This document shows positions 48,704 through 60,589 of a stretch of DNA of 64,000 nt, piece after piece. The first letter of the stretch is position 1. The number at the start of each line of letters is the position of its first letter. This DNA is from Gymnopus androsaceus JB14. Lineage: Eukaryota > Basidiomycota > Agaricomycetes > Agaricales > Omphalotaceae. The position numbers and the translations under genes were made by a program. Under the pieces are notes generated by a model. The model saw only the letters and a program-made list of their open reading frames with translations. It had not been told where the DNA came from and did not search any database. Location of the stretch: contig ML769520.1 of NCBI GenBank assembly GCA_009733575.1, positions 111,576 through 175,575 on the forward strand, given 5' to 3'.

Positions 48704-51700
48704 TCATTTTGAGGACCAACATTTGGTCCAATTTGCACCATAGACACAATTTACCAGGGAAATTCTGTTGTAACCTTTGGCAGAAATGAATAAAATGGTT
48801 TCATCAGAGAGCAAATTATTTCGATATTGATCTGGGACCCAAACAATGCCATGAGGGACATTGAGGAAGTGAATCCAGCCATCAGTGTGGAGTTTCCAGG
48901 GATGGGCTGAAGTGGGATGCTGGTAGGGGAGGAATCAATGAGATGTGAGCATAAAAAGTTGAGGCAACTTACTCTAGTAGGACTAACTTGGGCATTACAG
49001 GTTCTGGGTATATGATTGCCAGAGCTCCCTACAATTCTCTCTCCATCTAGAGAAAATGAAACAGAGTTCACACAATCAGTGTGGCCTTCAAGAGGCTCAT
49101 CAATTGCTTCTCCAGTCTTTGCATTCCACATCCTGACTGTCTCATCATATGAGCCAGATACAATTCTCTCTCCATCTGGAGAAAATGCAACAGAGTCCAC
49201 ACAATGAGTGTGGCCTTCAAGAGGCTCACTAATGGCTTCTCCAGTCTTTGCATTCCACATCCTGACTGTCTTATCATATGAGCCAGATACAATTCTCTCT
49301 CCATCTGGAGAAAATGCAACAGATCTCACACAATCAGTGTGGCCTTCAAAAGGCTCACCAATGGCTTCTCCAGTCTTTGCATTCCAGATCCTGATTGTCT
49401 CATCATATGAGCCAGATACAATTCTCTCTCCATCTGGAGAAAATGCAACAGAGTTCACACAATGAGCGTGGCCTTCAAGAGGCTCACCAATAGCTTCTCC
49501 AGTCTTTGCATTCCACATCCTGACTGTCTCATCAACTGAGCCAGATACAATTCTCTCTCCATCTGGAGAAAATGCAACAGATCTCACCCAATGAGTGTGG
49601 CCTTCAAGAGGTTCACCAACAGCTTCTCCAGTCTTTGCATTCCATATCCTGACTGTCTTATCATCTGAGCCAGATGAAATTCTCTCTCCATCTGGAGAAA
49701 ATGCAACAGAGTTCACACAATGAGTGTGGCCTTTAAGAGGCTCACCAATAGCTTCTCCTGTCTTTGCATTCCACATCCTGACTGTCTTATCATGTGAGCC
49801 AGATACAATTCTCTCTCCATCTGGAGAAAATGCAACAGAGTTCACCCAATGAGTGTGGCCTTCAAGAGGCTCACCAATAGCTTCTCCAGTCTTTGCATTC
49901 CACATCCTGACTGTCTCATCATGTGAGCCAGATACAATTCTCTCTCCATCTGGAGAAAATGCAACAGAGCTCACATAATCAGTGTGGCCTTCAAGAGGCT
50001 CACTAATGGCTTCTCCAGTCTTTGCATTCCACATCCTGACTGTCTTATCATGTGAGCCAGATACAATTCTCTCTCCATCTGGAGAAAATGCAACAGAGTT
50101 CACCCAGTAAGTGTGGCCTTCAAGAGGCTCACCAATGGCTTCTTCAGTCTTTGCACTCCACATCCTGACTGTCTTATCATAAGAGCCAGATACAATTCTC
50201 TCTCCATCTGGAGAAAATGCAACAGATCTCACACCAGCAGTGTGGCCTTCAAGAGGCTCACCAATGGCTTCTCCAGTCTTTGCATTCCACATCCTGATTG
50301 TCTTATCATATGAGCCAGATAAAATTCTCTCTCCATCTGGAGAAAATGCAACAGAGCTCACAGAATGAGTGTGGCCTTCAAGAGGCTCACCAATGGCTTC
50401 TCCAGTCTTTGTATTCCACATCCTGACTGTCTTATCATCTGAGCCAGATGCAATTCTCTCTCCATCTGGAGAAAATGCAACAGATCTCACACAATCAGTG
50501 TGGCCCTCAAGAGGCTCACCAATGGCTTCTGCAGTCTTTGCATTCCAGATCCTGATTGTCTCATCATATGAGCCAGATACAATTCTCTCTCCATCTGGAG
50601 AAAATGCAACAGATCTCACACCAGCAGTGTGGCCTTCAAGAGGCTCACCAATAGCTTCTCCAGTCTTTGCATTCCAGATCCTGATTGTCTCATCATATGA
50701 GCCAGATACAATTCTCTCTCCATCTGGAGAAAATGCAACAGAGTCCACACAATGAGTGTGGCCTTCAAGAGGCTCACCAATAGCTTCTCCAGTCTTTGCA
50801 TTCCACATCCTGACTGTCTTATCATATGAGCCAGATACAATTCTCTCTCCATTTGGGGATACACTTAAGCTTGTCACTGTTGATTGTACATCCCACACTG
50901 CAATGATTATTCTTTTGACTTGTTTTGCAACCCTAACCCCCATTATCATTTTTTTAGTTGCCTTAAGTTTCTTTGACCAAAATGGAAGAATACTCAGATA
51001 CCAATGTGGAGTCATACCATTTACAACACTGAACAGAAAATTTTCTACCGCAGCCTTCAAATTGATAATATTTTCTTGAAGTTTGGGCAAGGAACTGAAA
51101 ATCTACCAAACAAGTCATTTCATGTTTCTCCTCTTAATGTATCAGAGAAAATACCTTTTGCAAATCATCCAGCATTTCCACACATTGAGCCAATGAATTT
51201 TTGGTGCCCCCCTCCTTATGCTTAATCATTCTTAACAAACTCATTGCTTCCACCCAGTGTACCACCTCTGCTGATTCAATGAATTTTGATAGAACTTCTA
51301 TATCCTTTGTCGATTCTACAAAATGATACACCCATGCTTTGCAGACATAAACAAGGCATTCATCAATCTCATTCTTAACCTTTGTTTCAATTCCTGCAAT
51401 CTCATTGTCTGGAAGGAAGGATGAAGGAAGGTTGAGCATGTTGAATTTCAGCTTCTTGTTCATAATTTCCAGACATTGTTTGCTCAATAGTGTATGATGT
51501 TGCTGTTTTAGACAGTGTATGCTATTTGCCCGGGCTTCCTCAAACAAATAGTCTGAAAATGATGCATGGAAACTGTGTACAGCATTATTTTCTCCTGACA
51601 CATACAAAACAGATCCTAAAGACTGGATGAATGTCTCTACCTGCCCAACTTCCAGGTCTGATAATTGGGCAATCACCTTACAAGATACTGGGTTGCTAAC

Positions 51701-53638
51701 AGTAATCACGGTGTGCAGAACTTTCAAAAATTTCTCTTTTTCTCTCATGTTACTAGTTCCCATTGAATTATTGATCACACTGGAATACAATTCATCCAAT
51801 GCATCCAATGCTCCAGTCTCCTTTTTATTCAATGTATGTTCCAACTGCAAAGCCATCTTTAGCCTGTCACCATGAAAATTAGGATTCATGGTGATCCATT
51901 TGACAAGTGTGGCTGCAAAAATAAACAACTTTCCAGACATTTTGGCCAACTTTGCAGTTTGGTCTGCATTAATAGAGCCTTTCAGCTTTTGAGACAGAAA
52001 GTTCTTGATATCACTTTCTACTAGGTTTTCCTCCACATCAAGCTGGAAAATTGTAGAAGTAGGGGAATCTTTGAAGTGACTATACACAGATTGCTCTGGT
52101 CTGCTTGTGAATATAAATTTCACTTGTGGCATGTTATCATTCTGGATTTCCTTAATCAACTCCTCAAGGACAGACTCAATGCCAAGGCATTCATCCAAAG
52201 CATCAATGACAATGACAACTGTCCTGGAATTTAATCTTTTGGCTTCCACCGCTGCCTTCCAAGGCTTTAAAAGTAGATTCATCTGTTTTGCAATGCTTTT
52301 TGTAGCAAGCTTTGGTTCATTCTTCAACTCTTTTTCAAGAGTCTCAGCAAATGTCCGGGAATACTGTGCAAGCTGATAGGCAATAGTTGGAATGATCTTG
52401 GCACGGTCCCGACAGGCCTGAATCCCCCGTGAACAAAAGAAAGTACCTGCAAGTATTTTCTCTTCCTCCAACCTGTCACAGATTGATTTAGCAATGGTAC
52501 TTTTTCCTGTGCCAGCCATACCACCCATCCAATAAACTTGCTGATTGGAAGTATGCACCCATTCTTCAATGTCTTGAAGAATTTTTTTCCGTGTTCCTGG
52601 GGCACATGGTACAGCTTTGTTATCCACATAATCATGCAAAGCTTCATCAGAAGGACTCAGTTTGTCTAGGAAGTAATCCTTTTCATTTTTTTAGCTTATT
52701 GAAGTTCCATTGAACAAAGTGAACATACCAGAGACATATCACTTGTGCTTCTTTCAATTTGGAACAGAATTTCCCTCTGAAGATTCAGTTATAATGAACA
52801 GTTTCCACAGAGCACATTATAACCTCAAGTACATACCTCACAATCATGAAATGCATTATTTACATCCTTGAAGTATCCATAAATTTCTTCAGAGATTTTT
52901 TCTGCTTCAACTACCTTGCTCAATTTGTCAAGCATGCGAGCAATCTGAGTTTCTTTTTCACCAGGGCAGACCTTGCCATGGATCTTCTCCAATTTCCTAA
53001 AGGAATGGTGTCAAATTTAAATTTCCCAATTCTTAAAAGGGCATTATACTCTGTCAAATCCTCGAAGATTTTATCTGTTTCTGTAGACAAACTTCCCCTC
53101 TGATATCTATCATCCCTGTATTTTTTCAAATCTTCAATTTTTGTAACTAGTTCTTCTTCCAGATCTTTGATGCTTTGCTTATTCTTGGAGACTTGCTAAA
53201 GTTATTGGGATTCATTATTAACAACTTATTGATGTGTAGTGATAGATAACTTACATGGTAGACTTCAATACACCCACAAAGTACTCCAATAGCAGGACCT
53301 AGCCCTGGAGCTGCTGGTACCAAATCTGCAAAGTCTTTCATTGTCTTGAGACCTTTTTCAAGAGTAGCACCAGCAACATGTATTCCAGTTGCCATCTGAG
53401 TGGCATTTGAAGGGCCATGGTTTCCTTGAAATCCTTGAGTTGGCTCTGCTGGTGTAGAAACATGTGATAGTGACACTCTGGGGCTGAGTACAGGACTTTG
53501 GTCCTGTGATCCTTGAGTAGACTCTGCAATGGGAGAAATGTTTAATTGTGAACCTCTTGGATTCTGCTCAAATTGTGCTGCACTACCTGTGTTGCGATTT
53601 TTTTTGCCACGTTTGAAAGGATTATGAAGTTTTCCCAT
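48704..53638 (-). CDS. NLR-type protein: N-terminal helical domain, NACHT, 14+ WD40 repeats
   Basis: STAND/NLR-type receptor like the fungal HET-E/D/R (HNWD) incompatibility proteins. Start MGKLHNPFKRGKKNRN at 53638. A Gln/Ser-rich leader precedes a helical region (GATLEKGLKTMKDFADLVP, APGLGPAIGVLCGCIEVYH, then charged helices KQSIKDLEEELVTKIED), perhaps a four-helix cell-death domain. The NACHT has Walker A GGMAGTGKST (about 52525-52496), FFCSRG, Walker B VIVIDALDEC and FIFTSRPEQ; a SFHASFSDYLFEEA motif follows. After HWYLSILPFWSKK come 14 WD40 repeats of 43 residues and a decayed fifteenth. A typical C-terminal tail (DGWIHFLNVPHGIVWVP...CWSSK, stop at 48704) lies in a second frame; a shifted frame stops at 48751. 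Several introns in the 5' half. Frame mismatches near 51120 and 48940 are probable indels. The function is inferred: ligand-triggered oligomerisation and cell death or defence. Confidence 0.85.
49069..50874 (-). repeat. 14 near-identical 129-bp repeats coding WD40 blades
   Basis: Period 129 bp (43 residues). Each copy reads SVAFSPDGERIVSGS-x-D-[KE]-T-[VI]-R-[MI]-W-NAKTGEAIGEPLEGHT with few changes. Variable positions are the two residues after EGHT (HC, AG, DC, HS, YW, DY, HW), the residue before SVAFS (D, R, S, N), and the residue after SGS (Y, D, H, V). The near-identity at DNA level shows recent amplification or gene conversion. Confidence 0.95.
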
Positions 53639-54850
53639 GATTTTGTTGTTATCAGTACAGCGTCTAGCTCAACCAAAGGATGCATTAAATGTCAAGAGAC
53701 ACTAAGTATTCAGCAAATACTTACCGATCGTTAGTATGATGTGGGTGACAAGAAGGCTGTCTTGTAGCTGTTTATATACCTCTTAATGTTGAGCATGTGG
53801 TTCATTTTCAACGATCAAACATTCATCGTTCAAACGTTCATCGATCATCGATCATCGATCAGTGACACTGACATTGAGTTCGCTTTCAATAAGTACCCCT
53901 AGGTCCTAAACTGATCAACCTTGCTCTTTATATCAATTTTCTGTATGGTTGTTGCAGCTTGTGTCCTGTTACTGTTTCATTCGACACTCTGCTGTCTGCC
54001 GCAGCTCGAGTCCCAAGTAAGATTCCGAACATAGGCAATTTGATGACATTTGACAACAACTGGATTCCCGCAGCCTTGGTCACATGCAGTGTTTCTAAGG
54101 CATGACACGGCACAAAATGACGTGAGTCGTAATTGACTTCGGTATATAAATGACATCATCATCATCATATATATTATATATATATATTATTGCCGAACCT
54201 TTAGGTTTGGCTCCTTACAAGAATGTCAAGTGCGTGTTATTTCCAGACTTTTCCCACGGGATCCATATTGGGACGACGGATTTCCTTTTTCTGCTAGTAC
54301 TGCCCTTCTATAAATGGTATATCACAATCTTATCTGCAATGGTTGTGCGAGTACGCCACTAACCTATGTTTGTTTTCCCTTCACTTGTGTACCTCTAGTT
54401 GCCTCGTTCATCGTGAAAATGCTACTGGTGCTGCTGTAGTGCATGGTGACGTTTCCAAAGCAAGTTCTCTCTTCCGCAAAGGCGTTAAAGCTACGCAAAT
54501 TTGCAAATTTGAGCATCTTCACAGAAGTCTAAACATGTCCTGCACAAGAGGCAAAAGACTTCGGACAAATCTGAGCATCTACCCATTCCTCTGCCTGCTG
54601 TTGATCCAATGCTTGATACGGCACCGGAGAGCTTGACATTTTATCACGGGCTGAAAAGGTCGATATTGTTGAGGAGGGTCATGATGCTGGAATGCTTCCA
54701 TATTTGGTTTTGAATGTTCAAGTTTTGGTGGCGAACATCATCATTTTCAGCAGTACTAGTTTATTATATGTCACTTATACTTAATCCATTGAAGAAATCG
54801 ATGCTCTGTGATCCCAAAAGGTTCGGCCCTTCGCCGCTTGCAGCCATCCC
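53639..54850. other. 5' flank of the NLR gene with AT-rich repeats and a gene fragment
   Basis: Upstream of the NLR start there is a short tandem array of CATCGAT-type units (about 53822-53862). A CAT/TA microsatellite lies near 54150-54190. At 54415-54770 open stretches in changing frames (ATGAAVVHGDVSKAS, then DIVEEGHDAGMLPYLVLNVQ) look like the remains of a coding sequence of unknown family. Confidence 0.45.
53822..53862. repeat. Short CATCGAT-type tandem repeat
   Basis: Repeated ATCATCGATC and TTCATCGTTC units just upstream of the NLR gene, seen directly. It lies in the probable promoter of that gene. Confidence 0.7.
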
Positions 54851-54868
54851 CCCAGTCATATATATATA

Positions 54869-56324
54869 TATCCTATATATATCCTATACTTTAAAAAAGC
54901 TGATTTTAGACGCTCTGACTAAGTATTTGTCATTATTAATAAGCAGCTGCCGCGCAGCGGCAGCTCTGAGAATGGCCAGAGCGCGCATTCACGCGGCTAA
55001 TGTTATCCGGCGGAGCCGGAATTCTGGGAACTCTGATGTTCTCCTCTTCCACTATCTCTTGCACTATACCACTTTTTGAATCTGTATTTCAATCTGATAT
55101 CACTTTTCTTTTACTCTGCTTCTGCTGAATTTGTTACTAGGGATGAATCTCCACCAAACACTCCCCAGAGACACTGCAATGCTGAATGTCAATGTGGGAA
55201 AGAAAATTGATTTTTGGCCAGTCCAGAAACCTGCCATACTTCTCAAGTACATCAGAACAGTCCTCCAATTCCATTTCAGATCAACTAACCTCTTGGATAT
55301 GTACATCCTCCAGTACCACAAATTGAGGATCCATTCCAGATTGTAAATTACAATGGTCAAGAAATGGCACTAATACAAGCTCCAATCCACACAAAAGATT
55401 AGATAGTGGGACAGAGGAGGATGGTAAATATGTTAAATGGTTGCTTGAGGTTGGTCATGGAACCATAAATAATGTGCCAGGTCAAATTAAACTGGACACA
55501 GTCATGAGATGTGGTGATACCCTTGATTCACTCATATCAGAAATCTATCCTGCACTGAACCTGTTCTAACCTCTGTCAAATGATGAGTGGTTTCTAGAAT
55601 GTACAATTCTCTGTCCAAGAAATGACACTGTAGATGCCCTCAACTTTAAATGCTTAGGAGCTATGTCTGGAGACACTTATATATATCACATAGGGCTCTC
55701 CACCATACGTACTGTATAAGGTATGGTGAAAATTTCCCGTGATACAGTACGGAGCAGCTACAGTACAGCTGAATATGGTTCAATTTTTTGCTCTACGGTA
55801 CGGTATGGCAAAAATATGGCCATATATGGTATGGAGTTTTAAACAAAATTATTCATGTACCATTTTTTAATCCATATAATGCACCTGTAAGAGGTACAAT
55901 TGCTACTGTGAGAGTCCAGTAAATATTTTTGTATGAAGTCAGGATAATCACCCTTAAGAATACTACACAGACATGGATAGCACATCTGTCACACTGTGAC
56001 TGGGTCAATCCTCACCAAAACCTGAAGATTGGAAGCAGTCTATACACATGGTCAGTTATTTGTTGCTCTATTACATAATACAACAAAGCAGGGAGGAAGG
56101 TGATTTTTCCAGAAGGCAAGTACTAAGGTTTTATTTCATGCTTTGGTTATTGGGTAATTTCTTTCCATTAATAGATACAGAATGTCTCACACAGAACATA
56201 GTTTATCTAGAAGTTCTTTTAGACCCAGTATCATAAATTCAATTTATAATGTATATGTATAATATAGTAATTTCTTACTTGAGTCTGCATTTCCGTGACG
56301 TAGGCACGGGTCTAATAAAGCTTG
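54869..56324 (+). mobile_element. Helitron-like element A, decayed
   Basis: The proposed 5' end lies in an AT-rich tract containing TATACTTTA, followed 14 nt later by AGACG. A GC-rich block with palindromes follows (CTGCCGCGCAGCGGCAG at 54947-54963, CCGGCGGAGCCGG near 55008). The middle contains the remains of a Pif1-like helicase (55137-55690). The proposed 3' end has a hairpin CCGTG...CACGG (56293-56309), then GGTCTAATAAAG and CTTG ending at 56324, followed by T. The neighbouring element B shares both ends. Termini are inferred from the shared features; exact 5' base uncertain. Confidence 0.6.
55137..55690 (+). pseudogene. Remnant of a Helitron Pif1-like helicase
   Basis: Two helicase-like stretches survive. 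The first reads GMNLHQTLPRDTAMLNV, corresponding to the GDFRQTLPV-type motif, and continues to RTVLQFHFRSTNLLDMY. The second, in another frame, reads WLLEVGHGTINNVPGQIKLD, MRCGDTLDSLISEIYPALN, then after a stop NDEWFLECTILCPRNDTVDA and LNFKCLGAMSGDTYIYH. This is the order found in the C-terminal Pif1 domain of fungal Helitrons (LL.VG..., SLI..IYP, L.PRN..V..LN). Walker A and the Rep/HUH part are absent. Stops and frame changes make it non-functional. Confidence 0.7.
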
Positions 56325-57908
56325 TATATATATACTTTATACTTAAAATTCAGACGGGGCGCTAAAATTCAAACTCAGCAGATTGGTAATAACGTCAAAC
56401 TAAGCGCTGTACCGCACGTTTCCCGGCGGAGCCGGAAATCTGTTTCACTGGGTGCCGCAGGCATAAGCTCCGCGCAGCGGGCCCGCGGCAGCGTGGGGGT
56501 CTGGGGGGAACCCCCAGTGCTCCACGCAGTGGCCGTCGCGGCCGGCGCCGCAATCTGACCTTCAAATTTATGCAGTTTCTGGAGATGGATAAACATACTT
56601 AGGTGCTACTTATTAGTGTGCAATATATACATCATGATATATTTTCTGATGCTTATACCATTGGGATAATGGATTCAGAAATGAAAGTATATTGGGAAGT
56701 TTTGTTAGAGAGAAATATTTGAAGTAACATTATTGATACAACAAGATAGACTGCAAGTACATGAGTATTTATTATTTAAGTAACTAACTAAGGAGCCAAT
56801 AAAAGAGTAATGTAAGTAGGTAATCCAACATGAGACAAAACCCTTACAGCTGTTTGCTAATGCAATGTTGTTGTTAATCTTGCAGAATATCTTCTGATTA
56901 GGAATGACTTAGAACTTTCACTGTTTTTAGGTCAGAACTATATCCAATTTTCCAAGGGGCAAAATTGTGAATATTTCTAAGTAATTGTCATCAGAATCAT
57001 TCTGTTCAGATTGATTTGCTATCATTAGATATGCAAACAGCTGTAATATAGTATACATATACAAGTTAATCCTTGACCTTCAAGGGCTGGATGCAGAGTG
57101 ATGAGATGTAGGGCCTACCACCATACCCATGTACAGTCACAACCATCTAAAACACAGCCATGTTATTAGATAGTAGGACCCTGACCATACTGGGTTTTCA
57201 TATCATCATTGAGCCTGTGCCACAACAGAATGGGAACCATAGATGGTGGGACAGTTACATTTCATTGACGCCGCAGGCATAAGCTCTATGCAGTAGCCAT
57301 TGCAGCCGGCGCCGCAATCTGAGCTTCAGATTTATACTGTAGTTTTATAGAAATACTATGGGTGGTGCTGTCCTGAGCAAACTTCACTGGCATGTGTAGA
57401 TTTACTATGCTGTAGTTCTATGAAAATACTATGGGTGCTGCTGCTCTGAGCAAAATACTGGATTAAAGTCTCTACTTCCGACATCCACTGACTCTGTCTC
57501 CAACAGACGGCTGAGAGAAGTTTGTTTCAAATTTTGGTCAGAACTAATTCAAGAAAAGTAAGGGAGTAGTTAATCCAACATGCCTTAATATATGTATGTA
57601 AAAGTTAATCCTTGAACTTTGAGGGCCCAATGCAGGGAAACAAGACATATATGTATGGATATGTATTATGGGGTGAGTGAGACAAGTTCAAGCAGGATGT
57701 CAGTGGAAGTGAGTGTAAGGGAGAAACCCTTACAGTACAAGCTCCTGTCCAGCATATTTTTACTCATAAATTCCATTTCATTCCGTTCAATCTTCATAAA
57801 TTTTCTCCCCATATGCTCATCTGGAACTAATTGAAAAAATCTAAATATTATTAAAATAATACCCTGAGGACCTCCGCCCGTGCTGTAGGCACGGGTCAAG
57901 CAAGCTTG
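56325..57908 (+). mobile_element. Helitron-like element B, non-autonomous
   Basis: Starts directly after element A's CTTG with an AT-rich TATACTTTA, and 12 nt later AGACG, as in A. A GC-rich block at 56410-56560 contains CCGGCGGAGCCGGAA, shared with A, plus GGGGGTCTGGGGGGAACCCCC-like palindromes. The 3' end has a perfect 7-bp hairpin CCCGTGC-TGTAG-GCACGGG (57877-57895), then TCAAGCAAG and CTTG at 57905-57908, followed by T. No coding capacity is recognised. Internally, a shorter version of the GC block recurs at about 57268-57345, and AGTTAATCCTTGA-type sequences repeat near 57065 and 57602. Confidence 0.55.
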
Positions 57909-57932
57909 TAATACTAAAGTATGGCCATAATA

Positions 57933-58131
57933 CAGTAAATTGCATTGAAAATGTTAGTTGAAGATTCTGACAACCTTGTTTATGGTGTGTGTGCTTCAAT
58001 ACATATACTGTATTATCATTCGCACCACTTACAACGGCAGCTCGGCCTAATTGAAACTTGTAAGTGCATTCCCAGCTGGTCCAAGCAAACATACATAAAC
58101 AAGGTTGTCAACTAACGTTTTCAATGCACTG
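57933..58131. mobile_element. 199-bp Tc1/mariner-type MITE
   Basis: Imperfect terminal inverted repeats of about 45 bp: left CAGTAAATTGCATTGAAAAT..., right (complement) CAGTGCATTGAAAACGTTAG..., both continuing to GACAACCTTGTTTATG. The element is flanked by TA on both sides (57931-57932, 58132-58133), the target-site duplication expected of Tc1/mariner. No coding capacity. Confidence 0.8.
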
Positions 58132-60589
58132 TAAAATAATTCATTCATGCAAAATCTGGCAAAGTTAGATCAGACATCAAATTCTTGACAATGTTAGATT
58201 TTCGGCACGCACGGGGGATGTTAGATATTTTGTGCACACAGCCAAGTTTGATTTTCAATGTTAAATTTTCGACGGTGTTAGATTTTCCGCAGGCGCGACG
58301 ATGTTAGGTTTCTACTATGTTCCATAGTTCCTAGAAGTATAGGTGCTAAGTTAGATTTAGCATTGAATTGATATGTCTGAGTCCGGGGTCCTTCCTCTTT
58401 CGGTGCGGTAGATAATGCCACATGGCCTAACATGATGATAGAGTTATGACAATGTAGGGATGAGTTGGGGATGCAATTTAGTACCTTCATCCTTGATGCC
58501 CAATCTACCATTGCATATGTTGACCAATGATGACCGGTGGATATCACATCAAGAATAAGCTGGGGATCTTTCTTAACCATGTCTTTAGCATACAGTCGAA
58601 AATCTCACATGGAATATGCTCACATGGAATAATTCCAATATAGAATAGGAATATGCCCTCCCCAGCATGGGAGGTGGGGATATTCCATTGAATCTTGATT
58701 CGGAATATGGAATATGAAATTTAGGTCAATATTCCATATGATGGCTACCATTTTTAGCTCTTAATAGTTTACAATGCGCCACAATGGCCACATTTTATTG
58801 CCCTCAACCTCACTCTGCCTTGAAAGACATAAAATATAAGCAGTGGTGAGCATTAGGCTCTCAAATCACATATAAATCACTGCCGTTAATACACCAAATA
58901 TTTGGCAAGACCTTGAAAATGCGATTCTTGACAAGTTCGCTTCTAGAGACAGTATAAGAGAGCTATAGTGAGCCTGAGCTGATAGCTGTAACAAGTCTAA
59001 TAAGTGTGGAAGTACTCGGACCAACAGAGCCACGGTATTGAATTGAATATCAGCTCTAAGTAGTTTGTAGGAATCTGTAGTCTGGTAGAGGAGTCTCACT
59101 GGCATGTCAACGCCAGAACTCATATTAAAAGAGGCACATTGTCCACATAGACTTGAGCTCAAAAGGATACACTCTGAAGACAAGTAACTCAGGGATTATG
59201 GAAGGATATGGACTTTGCAAAATGGGACAGAACCAATTCCAGTGGGCTGATGTCGAGATTGTCACGCTAGCCAAAGGGTACTTCAAAGCTTGATACTAAG
59301 GAAGCACTAATAATCTGCTTGGCACCAAACAATGGATAAGCGGCATATGCCAAAAGAACAAAACAAGAACAGGAGGATTGATGAAGCCAAGAGAGTATAT
59401 GTAGACCCTCGAAGTGATGTGTACCAGTATCGGAAAGTGTACGTGTCTGCCGAGAAATGGAAGAAACGAGGTGTAATAGACAGAGATTCGAGCTAGGAGA
59501 ATAACACCATACATTAGTTGGTGTTTTCCCGCATGAATATACTGCAGGGATATAGAGATATGGGTATGGTTGGAAAGCTAGGAGGATGGAGAATGATAAT
59601 ACAAAAGAAGGAAAGGAGGACACAATAAACTACGACAAGGAACAGAACTATGATGGGATTAGTGAGCACGGCACTGGACACACATCAGATACATAGCAGT
59701 ACGCGTTGCCCAGGAAAGGACCAAAGGCGTATAACCCAGATAGAAATAGGGTATAATACCCAAAAGAAGCAGATGAACAGACATTAGGGTTGCAGATATA
59801 TGCATATATGGACTACTTTATTATAATTTCTCCTTTTTCTGAACAAGTTGTACCATTTCTCCAGATCCTCAAAGTACTTTATTATTTAACCGGGGTCTGG
59901 CCAAGAGTAGTATAAAAGTCTAGCTATATTTCCTTTGCAAAACAAGTTACCTTTGGACCTCATTTGTTGCTAGTGTGAATCCTTGTTGACATAGCTACAG
60001 CTGAGACAGGAAAGATACCACTCCCTTGTGAACCAAAGTAATACTTCGTGTGGTATGGAAAAGAGTTGTTTATTGCACCCAGCGTTGGAGACTTATAATC
60101 CTGATGACTGTGAAAACCCCAACTTATACCAAGTCAAATTGTTGTTTTAGTTTCGAGGAGTCTAGTGTAACCACTGAGAAACGACCATCTGTTGCAACTG
60201 AGCTCAGGTGTACAGGAAACAAACTGTCTGTTGTCCTGAGTGGTTTTGCCCTACTGTTGGGAATCCCTTGTTGAACCAAGCCATATTGTTGGTGGTTCTT
60301 TTTGTTGTCATTGTTATATTGTTGCCCCTATCATTGCCCCAAATCAGTATAGATTGATTAGAAAAGGAGATCCTATCCTTCAATCGTCTACCAGCATCAC
60401 TTCAAGAAACACCAGTCACTTTTGAGAGACAGATAGAGTATTTTCTTTGCGGAACCTTTGACAACGCACCCTTGCTATTTAAATTGATAGCCAAACCCCC
60501 TGTGTTCCAATCGCTTAGTGTTGATTGCTCTACACTATTTGAACCAACGGACCCACAGCTCGTTACCGTTTAGATTTTTTTGTTGCTCT
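58132..60589. other. Unclassified repeat-rich stretch
   Basis: No gene is supported. Contents: repeated ATGTTAGATTTT-type phrases near 58190-58310, a foldback element at 58629-58696, open frames without known motifs near 58866-59183 and 59267-59623, and a promoter-like TATAAAAG near 59914. The last, with surrounding sequence, could belong to a decayed retrotransposon LTR, but I cannot find its partner. Confidence 0.4.
58629..58696. repeat. GGAATA foldback repeat, copy 1
   Basis: GGAATAATTCC begins the unit; a later hairpin has GGAATAT, CCTCCC and their complements GGGAGG, ATATTCC. Similar to the sequence at 62258-62312. Confidence 0.6.

Noticed and set aside
49069..50874. CRISPR-like appearance of regular repeats
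   Set aside because: The repeats are contiguous and coding, with no spacers, in a eukaryotic sequence.
49016..51079. Open frames on the plus strand opposite the WD40 repeats
   Set aside because: They repeat with the 129-bp period and are antisense shadows of the WD40 array; no independent start or motif.
59680..60060. LTR retrotransposon suggested by a TATAAAAG and AT-rich context
   Set aside because: No second LTR, primer-binding site, polypurine tract or Gag/Pol motif could be found within the window.
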